From positions 744,001 through 808,000 of the forward strand of contig JALBUN010000049.1 of NCBI GenBank assembly GCA_025174535.1: DNA of 64,000 bases. The letters run 5' to 3'. Under the pieces are notes generated by a model that saw only the letters and a program-made list of their open reading frames with translations, searched no databases and was not told where the DNA came from. The stretch comes from Cantharellus purpuraceus (lineage: Eukaryota > Basidiomycota > Agaricomycetes > Cantharellales > Hydnaceae). Position 1 is the stretch's first letter, and each line of letters starts with the position of its first letter. This document shows positions 24,816 through 35,016 of this stretch, in pieces. Both the position numbers and the translations under genes were made by a program.

Positions 24816-27800
24816 CTATGACTGGGGTGACTGCGACGACGGCTGCGTTCGCTCCTGACGCGGCGAGCCAAAGAGCGACAGCACCTTCTCCGCACCCTCC
24901 TTATACTTTTTCATCTTCTTAAGCTTGAGCACCGGCTCCTCGCTCGACGACGTGCGCACGGGGCGCTTGCCGTTCTCAGTCGCATTGCTCTCCCCAGACG
25001 GGGGCCCCCCCCCCAACGAGCCTCCAAACGAGCCCCCCAACGAGCCCTGCGCACTCAAGTCCGCCGCAGACTGCGACAAGCTCCGTCCATCCCCCCCGTC
25101 CGAGGACCCACTGGGGGACCCCATAGAGGTCGTCGAGTCTTTAGACTTGAGCGAGTGCGGCGACACCGTCATCGTGGCAGGCGCCACACTCGCGGGCATC
25201 GACGACGACGGTGTGAGCAACCCGCTGCTCACGCTAGACGCGATCGGGGCATGCTGGGACGACGCGATGGTCGTGCGGCTCGTGCTTCTCGTCCCAGAAG
25301 AAGAAAACGTCGACGGCGGAGACCTGGCACGGAGAAACTGTCGAGTGCTCTTTCCAATACTCAACCCAGTGTTCCTTCCGCGTCGCTTTTCAGAAGGCGA
25401 GGGACTCGCCGTCGCAGGATCATGACCACCAATGTCCGAGTCAACCGACACGCCTGAGAATGACCGCCCCTGGCCCGCGCTGCTGTGCGTCCCCGACGCC
25501 TTACGGAACACAGCCAGCCGGTAGCGGTCCACGACACCACGAGCGAACAGACTAGTGCCCTTTGCACCATTCCTGTCCTCCCCACCAGGCGTCTCGACAA
25601 AGTCCCAGTCGTCATCATCACGCTCAGTGACCGTCCCCACATCCTCGTCTTCGTCGATAACGCGACTGAGGTGACGATCCAACGCAGGGACGCCCGACTT
25701 TTCGCGCCTGCGCGGTTGCGGGCGTGGAGTGGCTATCGTGACGGCTTTGGACGGCCGCGGCTCCGTAGACTTCAACGCCGTCTTTGGCGGTGGCACGGGA
25801 GGCTTCACGGGTTCTACAGGTGCAATAACGGCCACGACATCCCTTGCAGGAAGTTCGGGGGGTGTCTCTTCGACGACCGCATCGATGAGTTTCTCATCAT
25901 CCTGCGCAACTTTGGGTTCTTGGACAGCAGTGACATCTGTGGCAAGCTCGGGGGCCACAGTAGCCGGCTCTTCTTCCGGCTCCGTGACCTCCACCTCGTC
26001 TTCGTCCTCGTCTTCAGCATGGCCATCATAACCGTCGTCGTCCAAGATGACTGATTGCCGGCCCTTGAACGAGTAGCCATCGAAGACGTCCGCGTCGTCT
26101 TCCACAGGCAGTTGCGTGGGACTACGGGACGGCGTGTCAGACTCCTCGCGCTCGGAGCGCTCGCGTTCCGAGTCTGTCTGGGTCTCCGGCTCCGGCTCGG
26201 TATCGATAATAGGATCCATATCAAGGAAGGCCTCGTCAAAGTTTTGCGTATCGCTGGCATTCGACGGGTCGATGGGTGGGATATAAGGTGCTGCGAGGGT
26301 AATGAGCAAGGAAGCTTTTGGCAAAAAAAAAACAGCCAGCTCACGAATATAACGCTTGTAATAGACGTGTGACCAGTCGCTGTCGGTTCAAGAATGAGCC
26401 GTCACTCGGGGCAAAGTGTAAAAACCACACACATCATGGAAAAGTAAGGATGTCGCTTGATGCGCGGCTCGCTCATACGGAGCGCGGGATTGCGTTGCAA
26501 GAGCTGCAGCAGATCAAGGGTGAACGCTTCGCACAATGGAACCACAGCCCAAGACACTCACACCGCGAATCAAGCTCTTCGTATCCTGATCCATGGCCTT
26601 GTCGTCTGGAAACTGCAGTTCATCCTGCAGCACACGAACATACATATCGGAATGGTTATTCGCCCAAAAGGGTGTCTGTCGCATGTCCGTCAGTGACCCT
26701 GCCCGCACCACACACCCAGGTGGACCACTCACGATGCCCGTCAACATCTCATACAGCATGGTGCCAAAGCTCCACCAATCAACCTCGTAGCTGTACGGCA
26801 GACCTTGGATGACCTCGGGGGCGAGATACTCGGCTGTCCCGCAAAACGTGCTCGTCACGTCCTTGCTGCCGCCCGCGCCGCTCACCCAGGGGGAGCCGGG
26901 ACTCCCGCCGTTTGCGTCGGCGCCATGATGCATCCAGTGGGGGAGCGCGGTGGTGGGTGTCCCGGGGGTGGACGAGTAGAATCCGTCCGCCCCGTTCGCC
27001 TCGCCGCTCTTGGGCGTTGAGGGGGCGTTCGCCAGCGGCAGGCCCGCAGGCGAGCGGCGCGGGAACTCTTTGGACAGGCCAAAGTCGGTAAGCACAATGT
27101 GTCCGTCTGAGCCAATAAGGATATTCTCGGGCTTCAAGTCTCGGTAAATAACGCCGGCGGCGTGCAGGCCGTCCACGCCCTCCACCTACGCGGGGCTGTC
27201 AGCGAACGGCAAGAAAATGCACTAGATGGACTGACGATTTCTGCGGCGTAGAATCTGGCGCGATCGCGGCCAAGGCGGCCCCAACGGGCCAGCTGTGTGG
27301 CCAGATCGCCTCCTGGGTGAAAGTCCATGACAAGGAAGAGATTCTCCTTGTCGTGGAAGCTCCACCAGAGCTTGACGACGAAGGGGTCCTTTGCCTCGTG
27401 CGCCATGCGCTTGAGGACGGCCTGCTCCGTGAGGGTGTGTTGCAGCTCCTGATGTGCCAGGACGTGGCGTTTGGTGATGGCCTTGAGCGCATACAGACTG
27501 GAGCTGGCGCGATGGCGCACGAGCAAGACCTTGCCGGCGCAGCCCTTTCCCAGGACGCGCATCATCTCAAAGTCGTCGATGACGACCTTGCGGGCGGGCC
27601 TGTTCTTGGGCTTGGGGGACATGCGCTTCGGCTTGCGTGGAGGGGTGCCGGGGGCGGCGTCTTCCTCGGGTGGCCAGACGCGGGAGAGACGGGACGCCTT
27701 GTCGGGATCGGCGGAGGCGCTGCGGGGTATGCGGGCGGCGGGGTGGGGGGGGGTGGGGGGGGAGGGGGAGGGGGTGGGCAACGCGTCCTGTGCGGGCGGA

Positions 27801-28789
27801 GGGGCGGAGGGCCCCGGCGGAGGGGAGTCCTGAACCACGGGGGTCGCTGGGGAGACGGGGGTGGGCAGAGCGGACTCGATGGGCTGGTCGCCGCCGGCGA
27901 CCAGCTCGGCAATCTTGGCGTCCTCGCGCATGGTGAGGAGGTCCTCGTCCTCGTCCTCCTCCCTGATGCCCTGGCGCTGCAGGCCGCCGACGCCCGAGTC
28001 GCGGTCGAGAGGGGGGGCGTCGGCAGGGTCGGGGGCGAGGTCGTCGGCGGTGCTCTCGGCATCGCTTGTGGTGTGGGGCGTGACGGCGTCGGGGAGATGC
28101 ATGGCGAGGTCGGAGCGGACACGCCTGATGGCGCGCTCGACCCGGACGGACTCGAGGTCGTCTGTGCGGACACGGACGAATCTGCGCCAGGGCCGCGCGG
28201 CGCGGACGGCGGGGTGGTTGGAGAGGACGGTGAGGTAGGAGGCGAGGCTGGTGGAGGCGGCGGACGGGGACGACAGGGGGTTGGCAAAGGGGTCGTCGCG
28301 CTCGCCGCTGGGGGAGACGGAGGGGGTGGGGAGGGGGTGGGCGGACGGGGGGCGGACGGGCGGGGGGGGCCTGGCGTTGGCGAGACGGGAGAGGGTGTGC
28401 AGGAAGGAGGAGCGGCGCTTGGCGGGTGGCTGGTCGAGGGGGAGGGGGGGGATGCCGACAGAGGGAAAGGCGTCCGCCAGACGGGCATGCAGGTCGGCGA
28501 CCTCTGCCGCGGTGCGGGTGAGGGTGAGATGGTGCGTCGGTGCTGCAGAGCACAGCGATGAGAAAGAAGAAAAAAAAGACGACGACGACGACGACGAGGA
28601 GCACGCACTCTGGATGTAGATGGAATAGGTGTTGGCGTCGTGCGGGTGCTCTGCGACGCTGACGCTCCAGGGCCCGTCCTGGGAGTCCATGCGGAGGGGC
28701 TTTCTGCGGGCGGGATGGTGCATGGCGGGCGGGTGGGCGTCGTCGAGGACGGCGTTGCGAGGAGGGGAGAGCAGTCTGGCACTGGGCAT
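24816..28789 (-). CDS. PX-domain AGC-family serine/threonine kinase with long disordered tail
   Basis: One gene across several exons. The N-terminus ([20 protein letters not shown]) precedes a PX phosphoinositide-binding domain: [20 protein letters not shown] spliced to [20 protein letters not shown], then [21 protein letters not shown] Pro/Ser-rich linker leads to the kinase: [24 protein letters not shown] (Lys), [27 protein letters not shown], then about 70 inserted residues, [16 protein letters not shown] and [14 protein letters not shown]. The AGC tail region follows: [26 protein letters not shown] and [20 protein letters not shown]. This shows that the ~500-codon frame 24816-26324 is its C-terminal extension: acidic, Ser-rich, ending [23 protein letters not shown]3-like in layout, probably endosomal. 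The exact orthologue is unclear. Confidence 0.85.
28578..28597. repeat. (GAC)n microsatellite in kinase intron
   Basis: About seven GAC triplets. They lie in the first intron of the PX kinase gene, between the exons ending SIYIQ and starting TPTHHL, so they are not translated in my model, although read through they would encode a Ser run. Confidence 0.7.
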
Positions 28790-29007
28790 GCCGAAGGAGC
28801 GTGGATGCCTCGAGGGCGGAGAGAATCAATGCCCAAACAGGCGCCCGTGTCCAAATTTTACACGGGTGATACCAGTGCTCTATATGGCAGCACCGCCATG
28901 TGTCCACCCGGTGCACCACCGACGCGTCGTCCGCGGACCCACTGGCTTTCTCTGCGGATCCCCGGCCATCCATGCTTTATTGACTACAGACTTGCGTACA
29001 TGCATCC

Positions 29008-29686
29008 TCACAGCACACTCAGAGCATACACCGCACCAGCGCCCGCAGCCCCCAACGTCACCCCCGGCAAGCCCAGCGAGGCCCTGGCCCCATTCTTGGA
29101 CGATCCCGACAGCTGCACCGTCGTCAGCACCGTCTGGCGCACGCGGGGCGGGCACCCACCTTGACCGGGTCAATCGGTGAGCCAGCCTGCGCACATTCTG
29201 CCACGGATTCTGCAGCCGCATCTCAGTCCCCGGATCACGACAGCAGCATGCATCACCACTCACGGTCGGCCAGGGACTGCAGCTGGCTCTGCAGGGAGGG
29301 ATACACGCCGAGGACGCAGTCCGCGCATTTGATAGTGTCCGTGCGCACGGCGCTCGTGCACAGGCAGGACTCGACATTTCCGCAGCGCTGCAGCGTGCAC
29401 GCTCAGCGTGTCGAACACCCTACAGACGAACACGCACCTGCGAATCCGACAGGACCGGCGCACACGCAGAATCACACTGCATGCCGTGTCTCGCCGCGGG
29501 TAACAGTGACAAAAACAGACCGGAAGCGCACCTGGGACGGGATCTGGGTCTGGCCCAACTGTCGAGCGACGACACCGGTGCCAGGGACCGCGCAAACAGC
29601 TGCAGACACGCTTCAGCAAGGGGCCGTGTGGGCTTCTTGCGCTCACCATGGGCAACTAAAAGAACGAACAACAAGACCAGCTTCAT
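29008..29686 (-). CDS. Cysteine-rich small secreted protein, probably GPI-anchored
   Basis: A 141-residue protein built from six exons: 29647-29686, 29532-29599, 29438-29476, 29264-29387, 29160-29209 and 29008-29112. All five introns (47-55 bases) have GTG[AC]G or GTGGGT donors and CAG acceptors, and phases agree throughout. It opens with a signal peptide (MKLVLLFVLLVAHAVCA). The mature part has eight cysteines: CDSAC, RCGNVESCLC, KCADC and AEC. The C-terminus has a small-residue site (SGSSKNGARAS) and then a hydrophobic end (GVTLGAAGAGAVYALSVL), the pattern of a GPI-anchor signal. Eight cysteines plus GPI recalls CFEM-like cell-surface proteins, but the spacing does not clearly match, so I name no family. 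A TATATATA box lies about 56 bases upstream. Confidence 0.8.
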
Positions 29687-29741
29687 AGATACAGATATAG
29701 TCAAGGCGCAGCTTGGGGAGGGATCCGCCTCCCCTCCTGCC

Positions 29742-29749
29742 TATATATA
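29742..29749 (-). promoter_or_regulatory. TATA box of the secreted-protein gene
   Basis: TATATATA, 56 bases upstream of the ATG at 29686, a normal distance for a strongly or conditionally expressed fungal gene. Confidence 0.55.
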
Positions 29750-30126
29750 CTGGTACGGGAAACACGCATGCACCGGTACATGATGCGCGCGAGTGACATG
29801 TTGATAAACGACCCCGCGGCTGTCAACGCTGTCTGGGAAACGGTTCATAAACAGCAGCATATTCCCATTCATCGGTCAAGGTGGGCGCTGGACTGGTGCG
29901 TCGCGTACAGTGGCAGACACGTCCCATTGCAGCACCGCTCGATCACTCTGTCCCCTAAGCGCAGCGTTGCTGGGCGCGGCACATGAAAGATGCCATCCGG
30001 TGCGTGGCTCTACATGTGATAGTGTGTGGAATACCAGACGGTCTGACTAGGCATACAGTAAGATGAAACACATGGGTCGGGTGGACGTCGTTCTAACATC
30101 GGTCTCCGATGAACAAGTCAATCGGG
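29750..30126. other. Intergenic region
   Basis: Between the TATA box of the secreted-protein gene and the end of the thioredoxin gene. No frame or repeat of note. Confidence 0.4.
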
Positions 30127-30617
30127 CTATGCTGCTGGCACCTCAGCCCCAGCCTTTGCGAGCAATATCTACTGTAATGTTAATACCGATGGCAGCACAC
30201 ATGGGACAAACCACGTGCCTCGAGTTCTGCCGGCTTCGCGCCTAGCATCGAGTGGATCTTCTGTCCGTCCTTGAACGCCGTAAACGTGGGCATCGCGCGG
30301 ATCCCGACCTCTTGCGCAATATCCTGCAGAAAGGGCTCCGTCTACGCTGCCCGCTGGTGTGCAGCAACACTCACAGGCACATCGTCAACGTCGACCTTGT
30401 AAAACTCCATCTCGGGGTGCTTGTCCGACTGTGCCTCGAATATGGGAGAGATGACACGGCACGGTCCACACCATGTTGCCCAAAAGTCGAACACGACGAC
30501 TTTGCCCGAGTTGATCTATGTATGACTTTATTAAGCCTGCGGCATCTCCTCACCGAGAATGGGACGCACAATGTCGTGAAAGTCTTTTAGCGTAGTGACT
30601 GCGGTGACACGGCCCAT
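30127..30617 (-). CDS. trx1: Thioredoxin
   Basis: Small cytosolic dithiol oxidoreductase that reduces ribonucleotide reductase, peroxiredoxins and other targets. Start at 30617, [16 protein letters not shown]; introns 30516-30569 and 30324-30374 fit by phase. The redox site is [20 protein letters not shown]; the rest ([33 protein letters not shown] with the cis-Pro) is canonical. The last junction is unsure. A phase-correct end, [12 protein letters not shown] with stop at 30127, needs either a GC-AG intron (50 bases, after AELE) or a very short GT-AG intron. A GT-AG choice after GAGGCAC would end a few residues earlier as IARKGWG. Confidence 0.92.
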
Positions 30618-30687
30618 GATAAACTATGTGGTTGAGCTTGAGAAATTCAGGAGGAGGGGGGTAAACTAAGTAGCGTCCTCCCTGAGC

Positions 30688-30694
30688 TTATATA
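30688..30694 (-). promoter_or_regulatory. TATA box of the thioredoxin gene
   Basis: TATATAA on the minus strand, about 71 bases upstream of the thioredoxin start codon. Confidence 0.55.
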
Positions 30695-31969
30695 GACCAC
30701 GCTGCATGAGTCAGCTACGCACGTCATCCGTCCACAAGGTCCTCTTTTCCGACCCCAGGATCCCTGCGCCTCCAACACGCAAGTCCCCGTTCATTGGAGC
30801 CTAACCATGCATCGCAAATACCCCATCTCCAGCGCCAGCCGCCTACCCCGATTTCAAACCAAAAGCTTACAAATCTACAACACTGCCTATCGATTCGCCC
30901 CTACCAATGCACAACTGGCGCTGTTTCGCATACATTATTTTCAACCAAGGTTCAATGGCCCCCTATCTTCAACTAACTCATCTGCTGGGTTGGTGTGCCC
31001 CCCGTGCGACAGAATGGCGGGGCACCAATCCTGCAGTGTGGAGAGCTGCATGCCATCACCGCACGTCGTTACAACGATGACGAACACTATGTGGGCAGCC
31101 CGCGTGAGCAAAGAAACGTGAACACCCTTTGCAAGTGGCCCACAACGCTGTGCACCCACAATGCCCGCTATTATTCAACATTGTGAGATCACTCTCGGGT
31201 TTTCGGATTGAATCATGTGCTTTACATAACACATATGCCTCTTATCATGGAGCTTTTCATTCAGCAGTCGCCAAGAGTCAAGAGACACTCGATTGGTCAC
31301 GTTTGAACAAGGATCCAAACCATCTCCACTAGGCACTCTTCTATAATCTGACAGTCGAAGAGAGATTTCATGGCTGCAGTTCAATGGACGTCAGTCGAGC
31401 CATGGCACCGGGTGTGCCTGCGGAGAATGATGACTTTGGGTCATGCCTGGCATGGCACTAAAGTGGAGCTTCATCCTCGATAAAAGGGGTCCGTATACAC
31501 CAAGGCTTCATAGTCGTCCGACGGTGGAAGATTCCTCCAGACAAGAGCGGGGATCAGCATCAGCCACCGCGTGGGTGGATCTGCCTCAAGGTCTGAATCC
31601 CACGTGCTGTCAACCCAAGTGAATTGGTAGTTTAACGCACAGGGGGAGGAGACGTGGTGTGCGTCCAACCAACCTGGATGTATACTGCACTTGACCTGGT
31701 GAAGGGGTTGTTTCGGTGGAAGATGCTTAACCTAGCACAATAGAGTTACCTTTGCCAGACGTGTCAACCGCTGTAGGTGTAATTCTGCGGGTGACGGGTA
31801 GGGCAGAAACGCCGGTACGATCATATGGAACTTGGAGACAGCCAGAGCGGCAGCGTGCTGGCCCGCTTTTATTTGAAAGACGTGAGTGTGACAGTCACAG
31901 ACGTCTTGGCTGCGACATCATCAACGTTTGGGTGAAGGCGGGTCTCACACTCTCTCCGTCCTTCTCCCA
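30695..31969. other. Gene-free stretch
   Basis: Upstream of both the thioredoxin gene (minus) and the large disordered-protein gene (plus). A minus-strand frame at 31471-31668 is open but short and matches nothing I know. Confidence 0.45.
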
Positions 31970-34900
31970 ATGCCATTGCTGGCCTTGTTTTCGAAAAAGA
32001 ACAGATCGAGCTCAAAGGTCTCCACAGTTGCTCATTCAACCATCTCCATCGACGATGACGAATATGTCGCCGTGACCGCGCCCAGCCAGGCGTCTTTGCA
32101 CGCACACCCGCCTGCCTCCTCCAGCAAACTTGCTCTTCCATTTCTCAGAAAGCACGGGCAGACTTTGCCAGAGCACCAGTCCCGTTTGGTTTATTCAGAT
32201 CCGCTCCTTGATCCACCGCCACGTCGGTCGTCCATCTTTCAGACCTATCAAGACGACCCCAATGCCCACCGCTCAACCCACTCTTTACCAGATGAACCAG
32301 GCCACCCTTCTGCTCGCCCAAAGCCGCCCTCCCACCAGCCTAGCACGCCTCCAGCACCCAGTGCCACAAAAAAGCCCATGTTCCCTTGGAGTTCGCACAG
32401 GGACCGTGGCAAGTCGGGATCTCCAGAGGCCGATACGTCCTTTAATCTCAAGTCCTTCCGCCACGTCCGTCCAGACTCCCCCGGCTTGGCGGCGTCAGGA
32501 CCACGATCCTCTTCCCCGGCCCCACCCGTCGTCCCCATCCCTACATCGACCGTCCCCTCCCCCCCCGTTTCGTTCCAGGTCACTTCCCGTCGCCCGAGAG
32601 GAAACTCGGTTTCCGAGCCTACACATCCAGGCTCGTCGCCGGGAACGGCTTCGCAACAGAGGATGGCTGTTGGGGCGTTTCGTCAGGCTGCACGGCGCTC
32701 TTCAACCTCGCTTTCTCTTGGTGACTCGCCTCTACTGTCACCTGTCCGCACGTCTCTCGATGACCGTCCCCCGCCGTCCCTCCTTCCTCCGTCGCAAGCG
32801 TCCACAGACGCACCATCTCGTTCATCCCGTCCCCAGCCTCCCCCAGCAACTTATACCCCGAAACTGACAACGTCGCCGATTTCTCCGACTTCACCGAGCA
32901 TTACAACATCATCTCATTCACGATCCGCGGCATCGCCGTCGCCAAAGTCGACACCTGTCGTAAAACCGCCATCTATCGTAAAACCGCCTCGGACACGCAC
33001 AAACGCGTTCGCAGACACTTCGTCCTCGTCCTCTTCTGATGAAGAGGAGGAGGAGGAATCAACTAGTGATGCCGGTGTCGGACCCCCGCGCATTTCACGT
33101 CGCCGGACCATCAAGCAGAGTCCGTCTCAACTACCTACTCTTCCTCCTTCCGTGAGGCAACAGATCCAGCGTGCCACGCCTCCAGTTTCGTCGATTTCAA
33201 TGTTCGAGAGTTCCCTAGCCGCCACGAAGGATCCGTTTCCGCCTCGCCCACAGTCGTATTTAACCCCCGGCACAAGACCTCGAGCGAGCTTGAGCGTGGG
33301 TGCACTTACGCCTAGCGCAAAGGAAACACGCGCGAGCATAGCCCTCGCAGCCAACGCACGACTGGCAAACGGTGAGCTCTGATTTTGCTTCCGATTTTAC
33401 AATGACATCATGTTGGGTCACAATTAGCTTCCGCCACACCCAAAGCCACACCTCGTCCCCTTGCCCGTAACCTTGGCAGCGATACGGATGAATCTGCTCA
33501 GTCTGGCTCTGACTCTGAAGAAGACGCACCATTGTCGTCGTTGGTCCTACCTCGGCGGCCAGGCACCTCACACTCCTCACACTCCACCCATTCTACCGCA
33601 CGAAAGCCTTTGCTGGACTTGGATGCACCAAGCACGCTCACGGGAAGGCCTGTGAGAGCCCCACCACCTCTTGCCAAAGACGATGAAGGGCGGCCAAAAT
33701 CCAAAGCGAGTGTCGAGTCTGGAATGCGTTCAAGGACTCTCCAAACGACAGGACCACAGACTGCCAGGAACCCTCAAGCTCGGGTCTTACAAGGCTCGCA
33801 AGGCACGTCATCGTCCAACTCCCGGGCATCGCAAGCTCTGTCCGCTCGCACTACTACGAGCTACGAGACACCTACCACTCCCTCCTTCAGCGGCAGCAGT
33901 GGACGGCTCAGTTCTGTCGCTCTCAGCGGTGCAAGTGACAACAGGCTGAGCGTGGGCAACAAGCTAAACTTGTCGCCTGTCGCGCCGCCTACTCGACCCT
34001 TTGCGCGACGGGAGAGTCCTGCTAGTTCTACAGGCTCTAGTAGTGGGAAAGCACCTCTCACGCCTCGTGACGGGAGTGACACGCGGAGTGCCTACACTGG
34101 TGCGTCTGCCATGTCGGCGAGTAAAGGACGTCCGGGTACCCATGGGCGGAAACCAAGCGTCACTTTCGAAGACGAGAAGGAGAGTCCCGGGAAGGGGAAG
34201 CAAAGAGACAGCGCTACTACGGATGAAGCCAGAAGGAGAGAAAGGAGACGGGGTGAGGCGAGGGCAGCTATTGAGGTATGTGGTCTTGGTGATTTTGCAG
34301 ACCAGTGGTAACATGCCGCCCCTCTATAGCTTGGTCATGTGGTCAATGGCCCGCCTCCTGTGGACGATGACGATCTTACTCTTGGTCAACAACCTATGGG
34401 CATGCAGGCAGGCTGGCAGCAGCCTGGTGTACAGATGCCCATGCAGATGCAGATGCCAGCTGTTTCCCCCATGTACAATATGGGTATGGCGATGCCACCT
34501 CCTGGAGGATACGGCATGAATTTCCCTCCTCCGGCGCCAGGTGCAGACCCCGCATCATTTCTTGTTGCACACCAGCAAGCTATGGCCATCGCGAAACAAA
34601 CGTTCCAGTACGCAGTCGCGCAGCAGGCTCTCGCGGCGGCCAATGAGGAATGGGAGCGCAGCTCTACGATGACTGGGTTTGGTGGACCCACCCCTGCGCC
34701 GCAGTGGGGGTACGGGATGGGCATGCGGCAGAGCACCATGTTCCCAGCTGCGCCACGCTCGATGTATGCGGGGAGTGCTAGCGGAGGCACTGGCGGCTGG
34801 GGGGGGACGGGGAGTGTGTATGGAAATTCGTTTGGCCCTGCGGCAGCTGCTGGCGGGAGGACCTCGACGTACTCCCTGGCGGATATGTCGGCTGGTGCAC

Positions 34901-35016
34901 AGAGAGCCGTGCGGCCGCGCACCAAGACCGCACCCTCGGCCGCGACTCCGCCGCCTGGCACGCCTGGTGGGCGTTTGCCAGTGCCCCCGTCGAGTTACAG
35001 AGGCACGGGACGTTGA
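31970..35016 (+). CDS. Large Ser/Pro-rich disordered protein, unknown
   Basis: Not recognised by function. The start at 31970 gives MPLLALFSKKNRSSSKVST; three exons, with introns at about 33371-33428 (after AANARLAN) and about 34276-34329 (after EARAAIE). About 980 residues. Most is low-complexity Ser, Pro, Thr and Arg with an acidic run (SSSSSSDEEEEEESTSD) and basic patches, typical of a phosphorylated scaffold. The C-terminal 220 residues differ: Met/Gln/Pro/Gly-rich (MQMPMQMQMP-type stretch) around one predicted helix, MAIAKQTFQYAVAQQALAAA then NEEWERS. That helix is the likeliest conserved and functional part. No signal peptide or membrane segment is seen. Confidence 0.72.

Noticed and set aside
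25155..26372. Several 100-190 codon plus-strand frames opposite the kinase tail
   Set aside because: Antisense shadows of the disordered C-terminal extension of the PX kinase.
27317..28561. A 414-codon plus-strand open frame opposite the PX kinase
   Set aside because: It is Gly/Val/Glu-rich low complexity caused by the high GC content of the real minus-strand exon; it has no domain and no splice context.
27562..28973. Two further 430-468 codon minus-strand frames overlapping the PX kinase
   Set aside because: Pro/Arg-rich shadows in the other two frames of the same GC-rich exon; only the frame with the PX and kinase motifs is real.
28629..29377. Frames of 160-185 codons on both strands around the secreted-protein gene
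   Set aside because: They cut across the exons and introns of the six-exon gene and have no domains; the spliced model explains the sequence better.
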